DNA of 64,000 bases from Pseudomonas sp. MYb327 (GTDB lineage Bacteria; Pseudomonadota; Gammaproteobacteria; Pseudomonadales; Pseudomonadaceae): assembly GCF_040438925.1 (NCBI RefSeq), contig NZ_CP159258.1, forward strand, positions 1,378,001 through 1,442,000. Reading direction: 5' to 3'. Under the pieces are notes generated by a model that made no database searches, was not told where the DNA came from, and saw only the letters and a program-made list of their open reading frames with translations. Each line of letters begins with the position of its first letter. Positions within the stretch are counted from its first letter, which is position 1. A program made the position numbers and the translations under genes. This document shows positions 26,865 through 39,500 of this stretch, piece by piece.

Positions 26865-28210
26865 TACCAGCCACTCCAAGCGCGCAACGTCGCCAGCGGA
26901 CGGCGCAGCAGGTAATAACCGAGCATTACCCGACCGCCATACAACTTGGCGGTGCCGTGCAGGCCAAGGCGTGCGTGCTCCGGCGCACCTTCGATGCTCG
27001 CCAGCAACCGATACGCGACCACACCTTCATCGCTGGGGCGGGCCTGGTAGCTGGTTTCGAGGATCTTGCCCTTGAGCGGAGTCAGCGGGTAGGCAGTGAG
27101 GAACAGCGTGACCTCCGCGCCGGGTTCCAAGGCGATGGCGTCGGCCACTGCGAGCTGGATCAGCATCGCCGGTTGAGTCGGGTCAGCCACTTGCATGATC
27201 CGTTCGCCAGTCACCACCGGTTTGCCCAGCCAGTCGTTGGGATCGCTGAACACCGCGACGCCACTGCGCGGCGACAGCACCCGTGTGCGCTTGAGTTGCG
27301 CCTGCACCGCGGCCAGTTCCGCCCGGCGCTGCTGGGCACGACCTTCGAGCAGGGTCAGTTCGTTCTTGCTCTGCGAGTTATCGAACGCCCGTTGGCTGGC
27401 GGCCAGCAACTCCGCATCGGCCACGGCGACTTCCTTGCCCAGCACCTCGGCGCGGCTGCGCAGGGTGGTTTCGTCGAGGGAGAACAGCGGCATACCGGCG
27501 TCCACCGGTTGGTTAGGGCGGACCTGGATTTTTTCGATCACCCCGTCGATGGGCGAGCTGATGATTTGCGCCTGGCGCGAGACGATTTCCGTGGGGGCCA
27601 GAGCGGTTTGCCGCACTGGCAGCAAGAGCAGGGCGCCCAGCACGATCAGGGCCACCAGCATTTGCTTGCGATTGGGCCACCAGCGGCTCAGACGCCGCCG
27701 TCGTGTCAGCGCCGCCCAGCAGTAGCCCCAAGTGTTGACCAGGCCCTTGAGGTGCGGCCAGAAAATCGCGGGCGGTTCCTGCTCCAGCAACAGGATCAGC
27801 AGGCCGAGGCGTTGCCCGTCACGGTCCTGGATCGGAATGCACCACAACCCCGACGGCCACCACTCGCTCCAGCCGTCGGCAATATCCGCTGGCGCGGTGA
27901 TGGTGTCCTGGGTCAGCCAGACCGGTTCGCTGTCAGGTACCTGACTGGCGATCCAGCGACTGGCGCGACGCAGCCAGACCAGATAGGGCGAATCCTCGCT
28001 GGGCCGCGACAGACCGGAGACGTTCAACAGTTCCAGTGACGTTTCACGCTGGGCAAACACCAGTGCCTGATGAAACGGCAGCAGCGGATAAAGGTCGTTG
28101 GCCATGCTGAAGGCCAGCGCCGGCAACGAGTCGGCGGCCATCGCCTTGTCTCGAAGCGCATCGAGTTCCAGGAGCAGGTTGGGGTGGGGCAGCGGCTCAT
28201 TCATTGTCAT
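26864..28210 (-). CDS. Membrane-anchored HlyD-type adaptor with GAF-like N-terminal domain
   Basis: A 448-residue protein. Residues about 1-170 form a cytosolic domain that looks GAF-like (LAFSMANDLYPLLPFHQALV, then WCIPIQDRDGQRLGLLILL). One membrane helix (about 185-203, MLVALIVLGALLLLPV) leads to a periplasmic HlyD region with lipoyl half IISSPIDGVIEKIQVRPNQP, a coiled coil (about 260-310) and a barrel. A cytosolic sensor domain on an adaptor is unusual and could couple export to a signal. It overlaps the upstream adaptor by 4 bases (ATGA) and the downstream M50 gene by 1 base (TAATG). No ATPase motif is present. Confidence 0.83.
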   Translation of the reverse strand: MTMNEPLPHPNLLLELDALRDKAMAADSLPALAFSMANDLYPLLPFHQALVFAQRETSLELLNVSGLSRPSEDSPYLVWLRRASRWIASQVPDSEPVWLTQDTITAPADIADGWSEWWPSGLWCIPIQDRDGQRLGLLILLLEQEPPAIFWPHLKGLVNTWGYCWAALTRRRRLSRWWPNRKQMLVALIVLGALLLLPVRQTALAPTEIVSRQAQIISSPIDGVIEKIQVRPNQPVDAGMPLFSLDETTLRSRAEVLGKEVAVADAELLAASQRAFDNSQSKNELTLLEGRAQQRRAELAAVQAQLKRTRVLSPRSGVAVFSDPNDWLGKPVVTGERIMQVADPTQPAMLIQLAVADAIALEPGAEVTLFLTAYPLTPLKGKILETSYQARPSDEGVVAYRLLASIEGAPEHARLGLHGTAKLYGGRVMLGYYLLRRPLATLRAWSGW

Positions 28211-29013
28211 GGCTGAGCACTGTTTTTCAGAGCCGGGTCTTGCAGCGCATTGCCTTGGTTGAACCGGGCCGTGCCGCTCATGCCTGCCATCAGGTCGGGA
28301 TACTTTTCGTCGAGCCGGGCTTCGAGCTCGACAGTCTGGGCCACCGCATCGACCCGGGAGTTGATCGCGCTGACATGGGCCGGGTAGGTTTTGCCGGTTT
28401 CATGGATGCTGACCTGTAGAGGCAGGCCGGGCTTGAGGGTTTTCAGCAGGTTCGAAGGAACGTTCAGACGCACCTTCAGGGCGCCGTCACTGACCAGATC
28501 GAACAACGGCGTGCCAGCGGTGACGGTCTGGTAGGGCTTGACGTAGACCTTGGCGATCTTCCCGGAAAACGGCGCGAGGACCTGGCAGTAACCGCTTTGC
28601 GCCACGCCCATGGCTCGGGCGCCGTCCGCTTTCTGCACCTCGGTGTTGGCCATGGACACTTCGATGTCGCCCACGGCATTGAGTTGGCGCAGCTGCTTTT
28701 TCGCCTCCAGGTTCTGTTTCGCCATGGCCAGCTCCGCAGCTGCCACTTTGCTGCGGGCATCGGCTTCGCTGCAGTTGAATCGCGCCAACACCTCGGACTT
28801 GGCGACGTGCTCGGCGAAACCGGTTTTCAGCTCACCCAAGGTGCCGGCCATCTGGCTCGACAGGGTGGTTTCCAGTTCTGCGGCGAGCAGCACGCGAATG
28901 GTATTGGCACTTTCCAGAGAGGGGGCCGACGGTGGGTCGTCGGCGTGGACGGGCAGGATCAGGCAGGCCAACAACAGGGCCTCCCAACGGAACTCAAGGG
29001 CGGTTTTGCGCAT
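28207..29013 (-). CDS. Periplasmic adaptor protein (HlyD/RND membrane-fusion type)
   Basis: A 268-residue exported adaptor with a Sec signal (about residues 1-24, LLLACLILPVHA). A coiled-coil hairpin of about 60 residues (AKSEVLARFNCSEADARSKV onward) sits between halves of a lipoyl domain; the second half is VLAPFSGKIAKVYVKPYQTV. A beta-barrel segment follows (LKVRLNVPSNLLKTLKPGLP). It begins 20 bases inside the 3' end of the TolC-like gene, so the two are translationally linked. It probably docks the TolC-like channel to the inner-membrane HlyD proteins. Confidence 0.87.
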   Translation of the reverse strand: MRKTALEFRWEALLLACLILPVHADDPPSAPSLESANTIRVLLAAELETTLSSQMAGTLGELKTGFAEHVAKSEVLARFNCSEADARSKVAAAELAMAKQNLEAKKQLRQLNAVGDIEVSMANTEVQKADGARAMGVAQSGYCQVLAPFSGKIAKVYVKPYQTVTAGTPLFDLVSDGALKVRLNVPSNLLKTLKPGLPLQVSIHETGKTYPAHVSAINSRVDAVAQTVELEARLDEKYPDLMAGMSGTARFNQGNALQDPALKNSAQP

Positions 29014-30529
29014 TCGGCATTCCTTGCTGAGTGATGAGCAGTCGTTGCTGCTCCTGTTCGTTCAATGTGCGCTGGATTTCCCGGGCCAGGGTCTTGATGT
29101 CGTGCTTTTCGATTTCAGTCGGCAGGACATCCAGCCCAACCGAGTTATACAGCCGACCCCAGGCTGCCTGGGCACTGGAGAACGCGGCTTCACGCTGATA
29201 ACGCGAAAGCAGGTAGCGACCTTCGGAACGAATCACCTCCAGTTCGGAACCCAGGGCGCCGGTTTTTGCCGCGGTGGCGTAGTCGAGCAGGCTGCGATCG
29301 ACGCGCAGGCTTTCTTCGGTGAACTCCACTTCCTGGCGCGCCAGTTGGTAGCGCAGGGTACCGACCCGCACCTGGGTCAGGATAGCCATGGACAGCGCCA
29401 CGCGCCGGGTATCGTCGGTTTCGCTTTGGGATTTCTCTGCCGCGTTGAGCGCTGGCAGTTGCAACAGACGCAGCAGGTTCATCGACACTTGCAGGCCAGT
29501 GCCCATCCAGTCGCTGTTATAGAGGTATTTGTTGGAGTCGTAGCGGTAGCCGAAATCGACGCTGACGTTAGGCCACAACTGGGCCTTGGCGATGTCCAGG
29601 TCTTTCTGGTTGACCCGTTTGCGGTACCACTCTTCCATGATTTCCGGACGATGTTCCAGCGACAGCTGTTCGAGCTGCGCCATGCTTTGACGCACCTCTG
29701 GCAACGGCGGATCAGGCATGTCGGCCAGAATCATTTTCGACCCTGACGGCAGCGACATCAGCGCGGCCAGTTCGGCCTGGGCGAACTCCAGGTCCTGGCG
29801 ACGCACGGTCAGCAGGTAAATCGAATCGAGCAACGCGCGCTGATAGGCGAGTATCTCCTGGCGTGGCAACAGGCCCCGTTGTTCGGCTTCCCGGGCGGAG
29901 GTCAGCGCGGTGTGCGTACGCATCAACAACTTGTCTACTTCCGGCATCAGCCGTTGGGCACCGAGGGCGCGCCAGTAGGCGTTGCGCACATCCTGCAAAA
30001 CGTTCTGGGCGACTTTGCGCCGGCGCTCTTCGGCCATCAGGATCTGGTCGGACTTTTGCTGGGTGCGGTAATAGGCCACGCCAAAATCCAGCAGGCTCCA
30101 GCTCAGGCCCAGGCCGTAGAGTTCGCGATAGCGCTCCTCGGAAGTCGACGGACGCAAGCTGACTTGACGATCTTCAATGCCGATCGAGGTGCCGCCGGAA
30201 TCGTTATTGCGTCCGGCGTAACCGGCCGACGCCACCAGGCGTGGCAGCATTTCGTGGCTGGACACATCGCGCAGATCCGACGCCAACGCGCTTTCCATGA
30301 GCTTGAGGCGGTAGTCGAGGTTGTATTTCAGGGCACGCGCCGCGGCTTCATAAAAGGTGATCGGCGCGGTGACCGGCTCCTGGCCCGAATACATCCGAGA
30401 CTGGTCGGCGATGATGCGCTGGCGGTTCTCTTCTTCGGTCGAGGGCTTGGGCTCCAGCGACGAACAGGCGCTGAGCAGCAAGGCAGAGGCAAGTGCTGTA
30501 CTGATAAACCGGGTCGCGTTTTTTGGCAT
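28994..30529 (-). CDS. TolC-family outer-membrane channel lipoprotein
   Basis: A 511-residue outer-membrane efflux protein. The N-terminus is a lipoprotein signal with lipobox LLSAC (Cys about residue 22), as in OprM-type channels. Two TolC repeats are visible: the first around 60-270 (ARALKYNLDYRLKLMESALA), the second around 290-490 (QRLLDYATAAKTGALGSELE-like helices with LARQEVEFTEESL). I start at the ATG at 30529, with AAAGGAT upstream, not at the alternative start at 30637, which would overlap the giant gene. It lies 43 bases after the 11-kb surface-protein gene and feeds into the adaptor gene by a 20-base overlap. Confidence 0.9.
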   Translation of the reverse strand: MPKNATRFISTALASALLLSACSSLEPKPSTEEENRQRIIADQSRMYSGQEPVTAPITFYEAAARALKYNLDYRLKLMESALASDLRDVSSHEMLPRLVASAGYAGRNNDSGGTSIGIEDRQVSLRPSTSEERYRELYGLGLSWSLLDFGVAYYRTQQKSDQILMAEERRRKVAQNVLQDVRNAYWRALGAQRLMPEVDKLLMRTHTALTSAREAEQRGLLPRQEILAYQRALLDSIYLLTVRRQDLEFAQAELAALMSLPSGSKMILADMPDPPLPEVRQSMAQLEQLSLEHRPEIMEEWYRKRVNQKDLDIAKAQLWPNVSVDFGYRYDSNKYLYNSDWMGTGLQVSMNLLRLLQLPALNAAEKSQSETDDTRRVALSMAILTQVRVGTLRYQLARQEVEFTEESLRVDRSLLDYATAAKTGALGSELEVIRSEGRYLLSRYQREAAFSSAQAAWGRLYNSVGLDVLPTEIEKHDIKTLAREIQRTLNEQEQQRLLITQQGMPNAQNRP

Positions 30530-30572
30530 GTTCAATCCTTTGTGCTCTTCGAGTCGGTTCTGTTCGATCACT

Positions 30573-33500
30573 TCAGTTACCTCGGCTGCCCGGTCGCAGA
30601 CGCTGGGCGGCGTTGCGCAACTGCGCGCTGAATCCACGCGCCTGTCGTTGCTCCTGGTGCGGTTCAGTCTGTGCCGGGCCGCGGGTCAATTCAGCGGGAT
30701 CAATGGCGAATAGCGACGGGTCGCTCAGCAGGCCGTCGGCGCTCAGGCCGATGCGACCGTGACGGCCGAGAATCCACGCCAGTTCTACTTCGCTGTCACG
30801 CCGGCTCTGGCGAACCGCGTCCGCGACGTATTGTCCTGGTACCAGGCCCAGGCCATTGCCCAGCGACTCACTGACAAACTCGCCGTTGGAGCCCATGCGC
30901 AAATTGCTGCCGTCGGCGTTCCAGGTCGAAAGCTCCAGCGCCAGCGCGGCTCGTTCCACCACCGGGGTGACGAAGATCGCCGGCAGCGGATCCGGCAGGA
31001 GCAGGCTACCGTTGCGGTTGCCCGTATCACGGTCGAAGAAATTACCCTGGGGTGCCGGAATGAACGGCGTGGCAATGTCCAGGATGATCACTAGTTCGGC
31101 CTGGTCGGTGGCGCCGGCAAGGTCACTGACGGTGTAGGTGAAGACATCCTGCAGCACCTGGCCTAACCCGGCGGCGGCCAGCACAGCGGGATTGCTCTGG
31201 TCGATGGTGTAGGTGTAACTGCCATCGGCATTCAGCACCAGGGTGCCGTAGAGGCCGATGACCGGTTGGCCGACCAGGCCCGAAGCGCCTGTCCCGGCCT
31301 CGGCTCCGGTGCGTATGGCCACCACTTGCAGGTTGTCGTTGGCATCCACGTCGCCATCGTTGGGCAGCACGTTGCCGGTGACTTGCGGCGCGGGTGTCTG
31401 GTCAGTGGCGATGGCGCTGTCGTTTTGCGCCACGGGGGCATCGTTGGCGCCCTGAATGACCACGGTCAGGCGCGCATCGGCGGTGGCTCCCGCAGTGTCG
31501 GTCATTCGATAGGTGAAGGTTTCGCTGAGGGTTTCACCGGCGGTGCGCAAGGCCTGGACGGTGGGGTTGCTGTTGTCGATCACGTAGGTGTAGCTGCCGT
31601 CGGCGTTGAGGGTCAGTTGCCCGTATCGACCGATCAGTAGCTGACCGGCGTTGCTGGACTGGCCGTTTTCACTGGTGACGCTCTGCACCTGCTTGCTTTC
31701 GCCGTTGGCCACGCTGTCGACGTCGCCGTCGTTGACCAGCACGTTGCCCGTGGCATTGCTGCCCGGTGTGCCATTGGCGATGCCACCGGCCTCGACCGCG
31801 ACCGAGCCGTCGTCCTGGGCGAACGGGGTATCGTTGCGGCCGTCGATGGTGATGCGCAACTCGGCCTGGCTGCTGGTGCGGAACACGTCGGACAGGGTGT
31901 AGCTGAAGACGTCCGTCAGGGTCTGCCCGCTCTGACGCAAGGCCTGAACCACCGCCAGGCTGTTATCGACCGTGTAGGTGTAGCTGCCATCGGCGTTGAT
32001 CACCAAGTCACCGTACAAACCGCGCAACACGCTGCCGACGGCGCCGCTGGTGCCGCTGTCGGCCAGGCCACCGGTTCGGATCGCCGACACGTTGAGGGCG
32101 TCGTCTTCGACGTCGGTGTCGTTGCTGATCACGTTGCCGCTGGGGTCGATACCGGCCTGGCTGTTGTTGATGCCACCGGCTTCGACCGCCGTCGCTGCAT
32201 CGCTGTTGGCCACCGGTGGTGAGTTGCGGCCGCGGATGATGATCGTGATTTCCGCCAGATCGCTTTGCCCGCCACGGTCGGTGACCTGATAGGTGAAGCG
32301 CTCATTGAGAAATTGCAGCGGTCCCAAGGCCAGTACGGTGGGATTGTTAGAGTCGACGATGTAGGTGTAGTTGCCGTCGGCGCCGATGATCAACTGCCCG
32401 TACAGGCCGTTGACCAGCGTGCCGTTGGTGTTGTCGGTGGCTGCATTGACCACGTCAAGGCCGCCACCTGCTGCTTCCGCCCCGAAGCGGATGCCGGTGA
32501 CCTGCAGGCTGTCGCCCTGGTCGACATCGGTGTCGTTGGGCAATACGTTGCGGGTTGGGTTGACGCTGTTGCCTGTGCCGTCGTCGGCGACGGCCAGTGC
32601 CACATCGTTGGTCGCCACTGGCGCATCCCAGGCACCGTCGATGCGGATGTTCAACTGCGCAACATCGGTGGCGCCGGCGGTGTCGCGCATCCGGTAGGTG
32701 AAGGTTTCCACCAGTGAATCGCCGACCTTGAGTGCCTGAACAGCGGCCAGGTTATTGTTGATGACGTAGCTGTAAGTGCCGTCGGCATTGATGGTCAGCG
32801 TGCCGTAGAGTCCGTCGAGGCTCTGTGCTGCGGCAAACGTGGTAAAGGTGCCACCCGCCGCTTCGCTGCCACCGCGGATGTCGGTAACGATTTTGGTGTC
32901 GCCGGAGTCGATGTCGCGGTCGTTGCCCAGAACGTTGCCGGAAGGGTTGAGGCCCGGTGTGCCATTGAGCGTACCGCCAGCCTCCACGGCTACCGTGTTG
33001 TCGTCCTGGGCCAGGGGATTGTCGTTGGCGCCCACGATGACGATGGTCAGCGTGGCATTGTTGGTGGCGCCGAACAGGTCGCGGATGCGGTAGGTGAAGG
33101 TTTCCGTGAGCGTGTCGAGTGGGGTGCGCAGAGCCTGGACACGCAAGTTGTCATTGTCGACCACGTAGGTATAGGAACCGTCGGGATTGAGCAGCAGGGT
33201 GCCGAACTGCCCCCTGAGGCCGTTGCCGAAGGTGCCGAACGTCGTGCCCTGATTGAACTCGATGACGCTCAGGGTTTCACCATTGCCATCGACGTCGGTG
33301 TCGTTGATCAGCACGTTGCCGCTGGGGTTTAAGCCTGGCCGGTCGTTGTTCAGGCCTCCGGCTTCAGTGGCCAGGTTGATGTCGTTGCGTGCAACCGGCG
33401 TGTCGTCGCGCCCGACGATGGTAATGCTCAGACTCGCACGGTCCTGGGCGCCGCTGGCATCGATCACCGTATAGCTGAAGAGGTCGGCCAGGGTCTCGCC

Positions 33501-36500
33501 GAAGCGCAGTGCCTGGACCTCGGCCATGTTGTTATCGAGCCGGTAGCTATAGCTGCCGTCGGCATTCAGGGTCAGCCAGCCATAGGTGCCGCGCAGTTCG
33601 CTGCTCAGGGTGCCATCGGTGCCGGTGGCGGTTTCGCTGCCGGTGCGTACCGAGGCCACCGCGCGGGTTTCGCCATAGTCATGAGCGGGCAGATCGGCGG
33701 GGATTTCACCACCGTCGACGTCGGTGTCGTTGGTCAGCACATTGCCGGTGGGGTCCTGGCCGGGAACGTTGTTGTTCAGGCCACCGGCCTCGATGGCCGT
33801 TGCGCCGTCATCGGCGGCCACCGGATTGTCATTGGCGCCGCGAATCAACACGATGATTTCAGCGCTGTCGACTTCCGGCGTCGGGTTGACGCCGTCGCTG
33901 ATGGTGTAGGTGAAGCGTTCGAGCAACAGGTCGCTCCCCCGGCGCAACGCCTGGACATCCGGATTGTTGTTATCGAGCGCATAGCTGTAGCTGCCATCGG
34001 GTTGAATGGTCAGCGTGCCATACAAGCCGTTGATCACCGTGCCGCCAGCGACCACCGCTACCGGTGTGCCGGATGAGCCTTCGGCGCCGGCGCGTATGAA
34101 GGTGACGATCAGCGGATCGCCGTCCGGATCGAACGCAGTGGCCGTGACGTCACCCACCGGATCGACCCCCGGCGTACCGTTGTTCACGCCACCCTGTTCG
34201 GTGGCGATGGCGATGACGTTCTGCGCCACGGGCGGGTCATTGACGCCGCGCACGGTAATCACCAGTTGCGCGGTATCAGTCAGGCCGGCGGTATCGACGA
34301 CGCGATAGGTGAAAACTTCAGTCAGCGTCTGGCCTGTGGCCAGGCCTTGCACGGTGGTGTTGGTGCTGTCGACATCGTAGAAAAACGAGCCGTCGGCGCC
34401 GATGCGCAAGGTGCCGTACAAACCGACCACCACCGTGCCGTTGGCCTGGGTGCTGCCGGCGGTGACACCAGTGAGCACATCATTGAGCGGGTCGTAAGTG
34501 GCCTCGCTTTTGTTGATCACGCCGTTGACTTGTAGTTGCTCGCTGGGCCGGTCGGCCTCATCGACATCCTGGTCCACGCCGTTGCCGCCCGATTGGTCGA
34601 TGGTGCCAGGACGACTGGGGAACAGAATGACGTTGCCGGTCGGATTGCTTTCGGCGGCATTGCCGTTGGTGGAGGCGGCCTGAGCGTCGGCGGCGTCGTC
34701 GCTGGCCACCGGGTTGTCATTGGCGCCCTGGATGACGATGCGTAATTGCGCGACATCATTGAGGCCGCCGGTGTCGGTGACCCGATAGCTGAATAGCTCG
34801 ACCAACGACTGGCCAGCGCTCAGGCGTTGCACGGTGACATTGTCGTTGTTGATCACATAGCTGTAGGAACCATCGGGGTTGATGGTCAGGGTGCCGTAGG
34901 TGCCGACAATGGTTGTGCCCACCGCTACCGGGTTGAAAGCACCGGGATCGGACTCGCCGACCGCGCGAATACCGGTGACGGTTTTGGTTTCGCCGTTGGC
35001 CGTGGTGTCGACGTCGGTATCGTTGGTCAGCACGTTGCCTACGGCATTGCTGCCCAGGGTGCCATTGAGCACACCGCCGGCTTCGATGGCGATGCCGTTA
35101 TCGTCCACACCTGCCGGCGTATCGTTAGCGCCCTGGATGGTCACGGTCAGCCTGGCGATGTCGGTGTCTCCGGCCAGGTCAGCCAGCACGTAGTCAAAAC
35201 TGTCGACCAGGGTCTGGCCTGACAGGCGCAAGGCCTGGACCAGCGGGTTGGTATTGTCGACGACGTACTGGTAGGCGCCGTTGCTGCCGACGAGGAGTTG
35301 GCCGTACTGGCCGGTAATCGCGACCACGTCGAGGATCGGCGTTTGCACACCTGAGCCATTGACGGAGGCCACGGAGACCACATGCAATTGATCGGCGTTG
35401 GTGGCGATGTCGACGTCAGTGTCGTTGGTCAGTAACTGGCCGGTTGGATCGACGCCGACAACATTATTGTTGGTGCCGCCGGCCTCGACGGCGGTCGCAC
35501 TGTCATCTACCCCGAGGGGGGCGTCATTGACCGCTGTCAGGACAATTTGCAAGGTATCGGTATCGGTTAAGGCATCGCCGGCGGTGCCTGGTGTGCCATC
35601 GGCATTGGCATCACCGAAATTGCCTTGGTCATTGCTGACCACGGTCAATGTGTCGGTGCCGTTGAAGTTGGCGTTGCCCAAATACCGCAGGCTTGCCAGC
35701 ACGGTATTGACGTCGGCCAGCGTGCCGCTAAGGGTGAGGCTGGCGGTGTTGGCACCGGTGACGGTCACGCCCGGCAGTGAAGCACCGAGGGACAAGGTGC
35801 CTTGCAGCACGCTCAGGGTCACGCTGACGTTGCGGTCCGCCACGTTTGGATCACGATCGGCATCGATGTCCGCGACGCTGATGCCACCGATGTTCAGGAG
35901 GACGTCTTCCTGGCCTTGCTGGGTACCGGGAAGGGTGTTGACGGGTGCGTCGTTCTGCTCGACGTAACCGGCGTTCGCCGCTTGAGTATCGGCATCGCCC
36001 AGGGTGATTTCGATCTGCCCAAGGGTGCTGCCATCGCTGTCGATGCGCACGCGCAAGTCACCCAAGGGTTGCGGATAGCTGACCAGTCCCTGGGGTACAT
36101 CGATGCGGAACTTGCCCAGTGGCAGCACGCCGAAATGGTACTGGCCGTTGGCGTCAGTGACGGTGCTAAACAACAGGTTGTCGGCAGTGGTATCCAACAG
36201 TCCGTCAGCGCCGGCCCAGGTCAGCGTGACGGTCTGCCCGGCAAGGCCAGCGCCATCCGGAGTGGTGCTGGCGGTGGCTGACTGGGTGTCGTTCCATAGC
36301 GTGCCGCTGATCACACCGAGCCCGGCATTGCCTTGCAGGATGTACGTATTAGGGTCGGTGGCGGTGCCGATGCGCTCGCCATCGATGGCGCCATCAGTGC
36401 CGACGCTGTTGCCGCCCCAACTGGTGAAATCTTCCGGCAGGCTGCTCCAGGTCAGCGTGGCATCGCTGCTGGCAATCGCCGTGGCGTTGGGCAGGGTCAC

Positions 36501-39500
36501 TTGATAGCGCACCTGAACCTGAGCACCGACGTCCAGTTGATCGAAATTGACGCTGATGCCGCCCGTGGTGCTGAAGGTGACACCGCTGGGCAAATTGCCG
36601 GGGCCGAAGGTGGCGCCGTTGATGGTGACGCTGACAAGGCTGTAGTTGCTGCCGCTGGCAAACCCGTCAGTGACCTGGGTGTCGAACGCCGGCAAACCAC
36701 CGTTCTGGGTGAAACTCAGTTGCACCGTGGCAGTGCCCGTGGTGCCCGCCGGGTTGGGGTCGAAGCCCACGACTTGCTTGATCAGGCCGTTGAAGCTCGG
36801 TTCGACGATGTTCTCGAAGATCGTGTTGCTCTGGGCGCGGCCCAAACCGTCGACGATTTCATGGGCGCTGGCACCCAGCAGCGCGCCGCTGTTGATACCG
36901 AGCTGGTTGGCCACCCGGACGTTGAACTCCAGGACGATGCCTTCCAGGTCGGCATCGCTGCCCCCGCCATTGACCACATTACCGAGGTTGAAAGTGATGA
37001 CCTGGCTGCCGTCGGTGTTGGTGACAATGGTCAGGCGGCTCGGATCGAAGACGCCGGTCGGCCCGAGGCCGAGCAGGTCTGGGGTGATGGGGAGGGCTTC
37101 GGGGCTGTTTTCGTTGCCGTTGATGTCCAGCGTGCCGCCGACAATCAGATTGACATCGCTGGTCAGCCCGCCGCCGGAAATGAAACCGATGCGCAGGGCA
37201 TTGACCAGTGCATCTGGCGAGATGAACTGCAACCCGTTGGCCAGGGTGATTTGCACTTGGTAGTTGGGGTTGTTGCCTTCCGGCACCAGCACCACCACCC
37301 GATAGCGAATCACTTCGCCGATGGTGACCGCTTCCTGAGGCGCCGTGGTCGGCGCCGGGGCAGGGCTGTCGGGCAAGCCGCCGACCCGGGAAATCTGGAT
37401 CGCCTGTGCCACCGGCACCACCAGCGTTGAACTGTTGCGATAGTCGTTGAGGGTGCCGCCATTGAGCGTGCCGTCGACGCCGGTACGCTCGCCACCCTGA
37501 GTGCCGTCCAGGCTGGTCCACTGCACGGAGGCCACGTTGGCGAAATTGGACTGGGACGCCGCCGTGGCATTCACCACGCCCGACAGGCTCAGCACGATGC
37601 TGCCACCCTTGGTGATGTCGATATTGGCGCCGTTGGCGGTGCGCAGTTGGCCGTTGACGATTTCGAAGTCGATGCCGCCGTTGTTGGTCGCACCATTCTG
37701 ATAGAGCACACCCGTCAGGGTGATGTTGCTCAATTGAGTGGGCAGGTTGTCGAGGAAACTGATGTCGAAGGCATTGAAGTCGTTTCCGCCCGCGCCATTG
37801 CTCAGCGTGATGGTGAAGGTGACGGTGTCACCCTGATCGTAGCCGCCGAGGCCGGAGGTTGATGTCAGGGCTTGTGTGACGGTCACGGTAGGCTCACGCA
37901 GGGTCACGGTGGGCAGGCCGCCGGTGAGGGCGACCGTGCGGTCCACCGCGACATTGCCGTTGGGGGTATCACTGTCCGGGTCGCTGAACACCAATTGCGC
38001 ATTGTTTTGCAGGGAGAGATTGGCCTGGTTGGCGATCACGTTGTTGGCGACCAGTTGCAGGCGAATCACGAAGACGTTGTTGCCGGTCTGGTTGTCGGCG
38101 GTCGCACCGGACACGCTGAACGTCCAGCGCGCGTCTACGCCGTCGCCGCCCAGAGTTCCGCCCTGACCAGCGAATCCGCTGACCACGATGCTGCCGGCGA
38201 AGTCGGCACCTAGCGCGCCGCTGCCGGCCTGAGTGGTAATGATCTGATAGCCGAGGCCGCCGTTGAAGGTGGTGTCCAGGCGCATGCCCGGCGGGATCAG
38301 ATCATCGATGCGCAGGGTTTGCGTGCTGCCTTCTGGCAGGGTCACGACGATGTCGTACCGCATGCTTTCGCCAATCACCAGATCGCTGCCGGTGGTGTGA
38401 CCAGCGCTGGAGTCGCCGTTGTCCAGGGTGCCGTCAGCGAACACTTTAGTGATCACCGGTGCCGCCACTTGCTCGCTGGCCAGGTCGGTCAGGTCGGCGG
38501 GCGTGAAGTCGGTGCCGCCATTGACGCTGGCGTAATTGCTCAGGGTGGCAGTGCTTTGCAGGCTGCGGCTGGCTTCGATCGTCGAGCTGACAACCACGTC
38601 GTAGCTGATCACCACGACATTGGCGCCACTGGTGTCGGCGGCGGTGCCGCTACGACCGGCGAGGAGGGTGGCCTGGCCTCCGGCATCGAGGAACGTGATC
38701 TGGTTGCCGCTGACGCTGTAGTCGGTGCCGAGCACCAGCAACGTGCCGTCGCCGCGGTAAATTTGCAGGTTGGCGGCGGCCAGGCTGCCGCCCACAAAGC
38801 TCACGCCAGTGGGCAGGGCAATGCTGGTGTTGACGTCAAACGCACCGCCACCGCCAGTGTTCTCGATGGCCGTGACCATGCGCAGGGTGTCGCCGCCATC
38901 GATGCCGGTGATGTTGCCGTCCACGGCGGCGAGGTCTGTCACGCTGCCATTGAAAGGCACGCCGGTACTGCCCGGTGGGTTCCAGCTACCGGTGGTGTTG
39001 GTGACCGTGCCATTGGAGCCTGCCACCACACCATGCTTGATCGACAGCACGGGCTCGGCGACCGAGACAATGGCCACCACATCCGAGGAAATCAGGGTGC
39101 GGTCGGTGAGGGTGGTTTGCTGGCTCGATTGCGCCAGCACATCCAGCGAGCGTTGATCGCCGAACGGCTGATCGCCCACTCGTACGGTAAAGCGCAGGAC
39201 AATTCGGCTGCCCGTGGTATCGGCCGTGACAAAGCTGCCGAAATTGAAGACGACCGAGTTGCCGTCGCCACTGGTCACGGTGAGCACGCCACCGGCATTG
39301 GTATTGCCGGGGCCGATTTGCCATTGCCCGGGATTGTCACCGAGCGCCCACGTCACTCCCGTCACGTCGAACAACGGCAATGGCAAGTACGCGGTCAGCG
39401 AAAACTGTTCGTAGTCGCCGGTAACCAAGTCGTAGCTCAGCTCGAACGTCACCTCATCACCGGGCCGTATCTCGCCATTACCCGGTGGCGTGCCGTTATT

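Noticed and set aside
31075..35535. RTX-type calcium-binding nonapeptides
   Set aside because: The DxDxD-like GNVLxNDTDVD segments are parts of VCBS repeats; no GGxGxD series is present.
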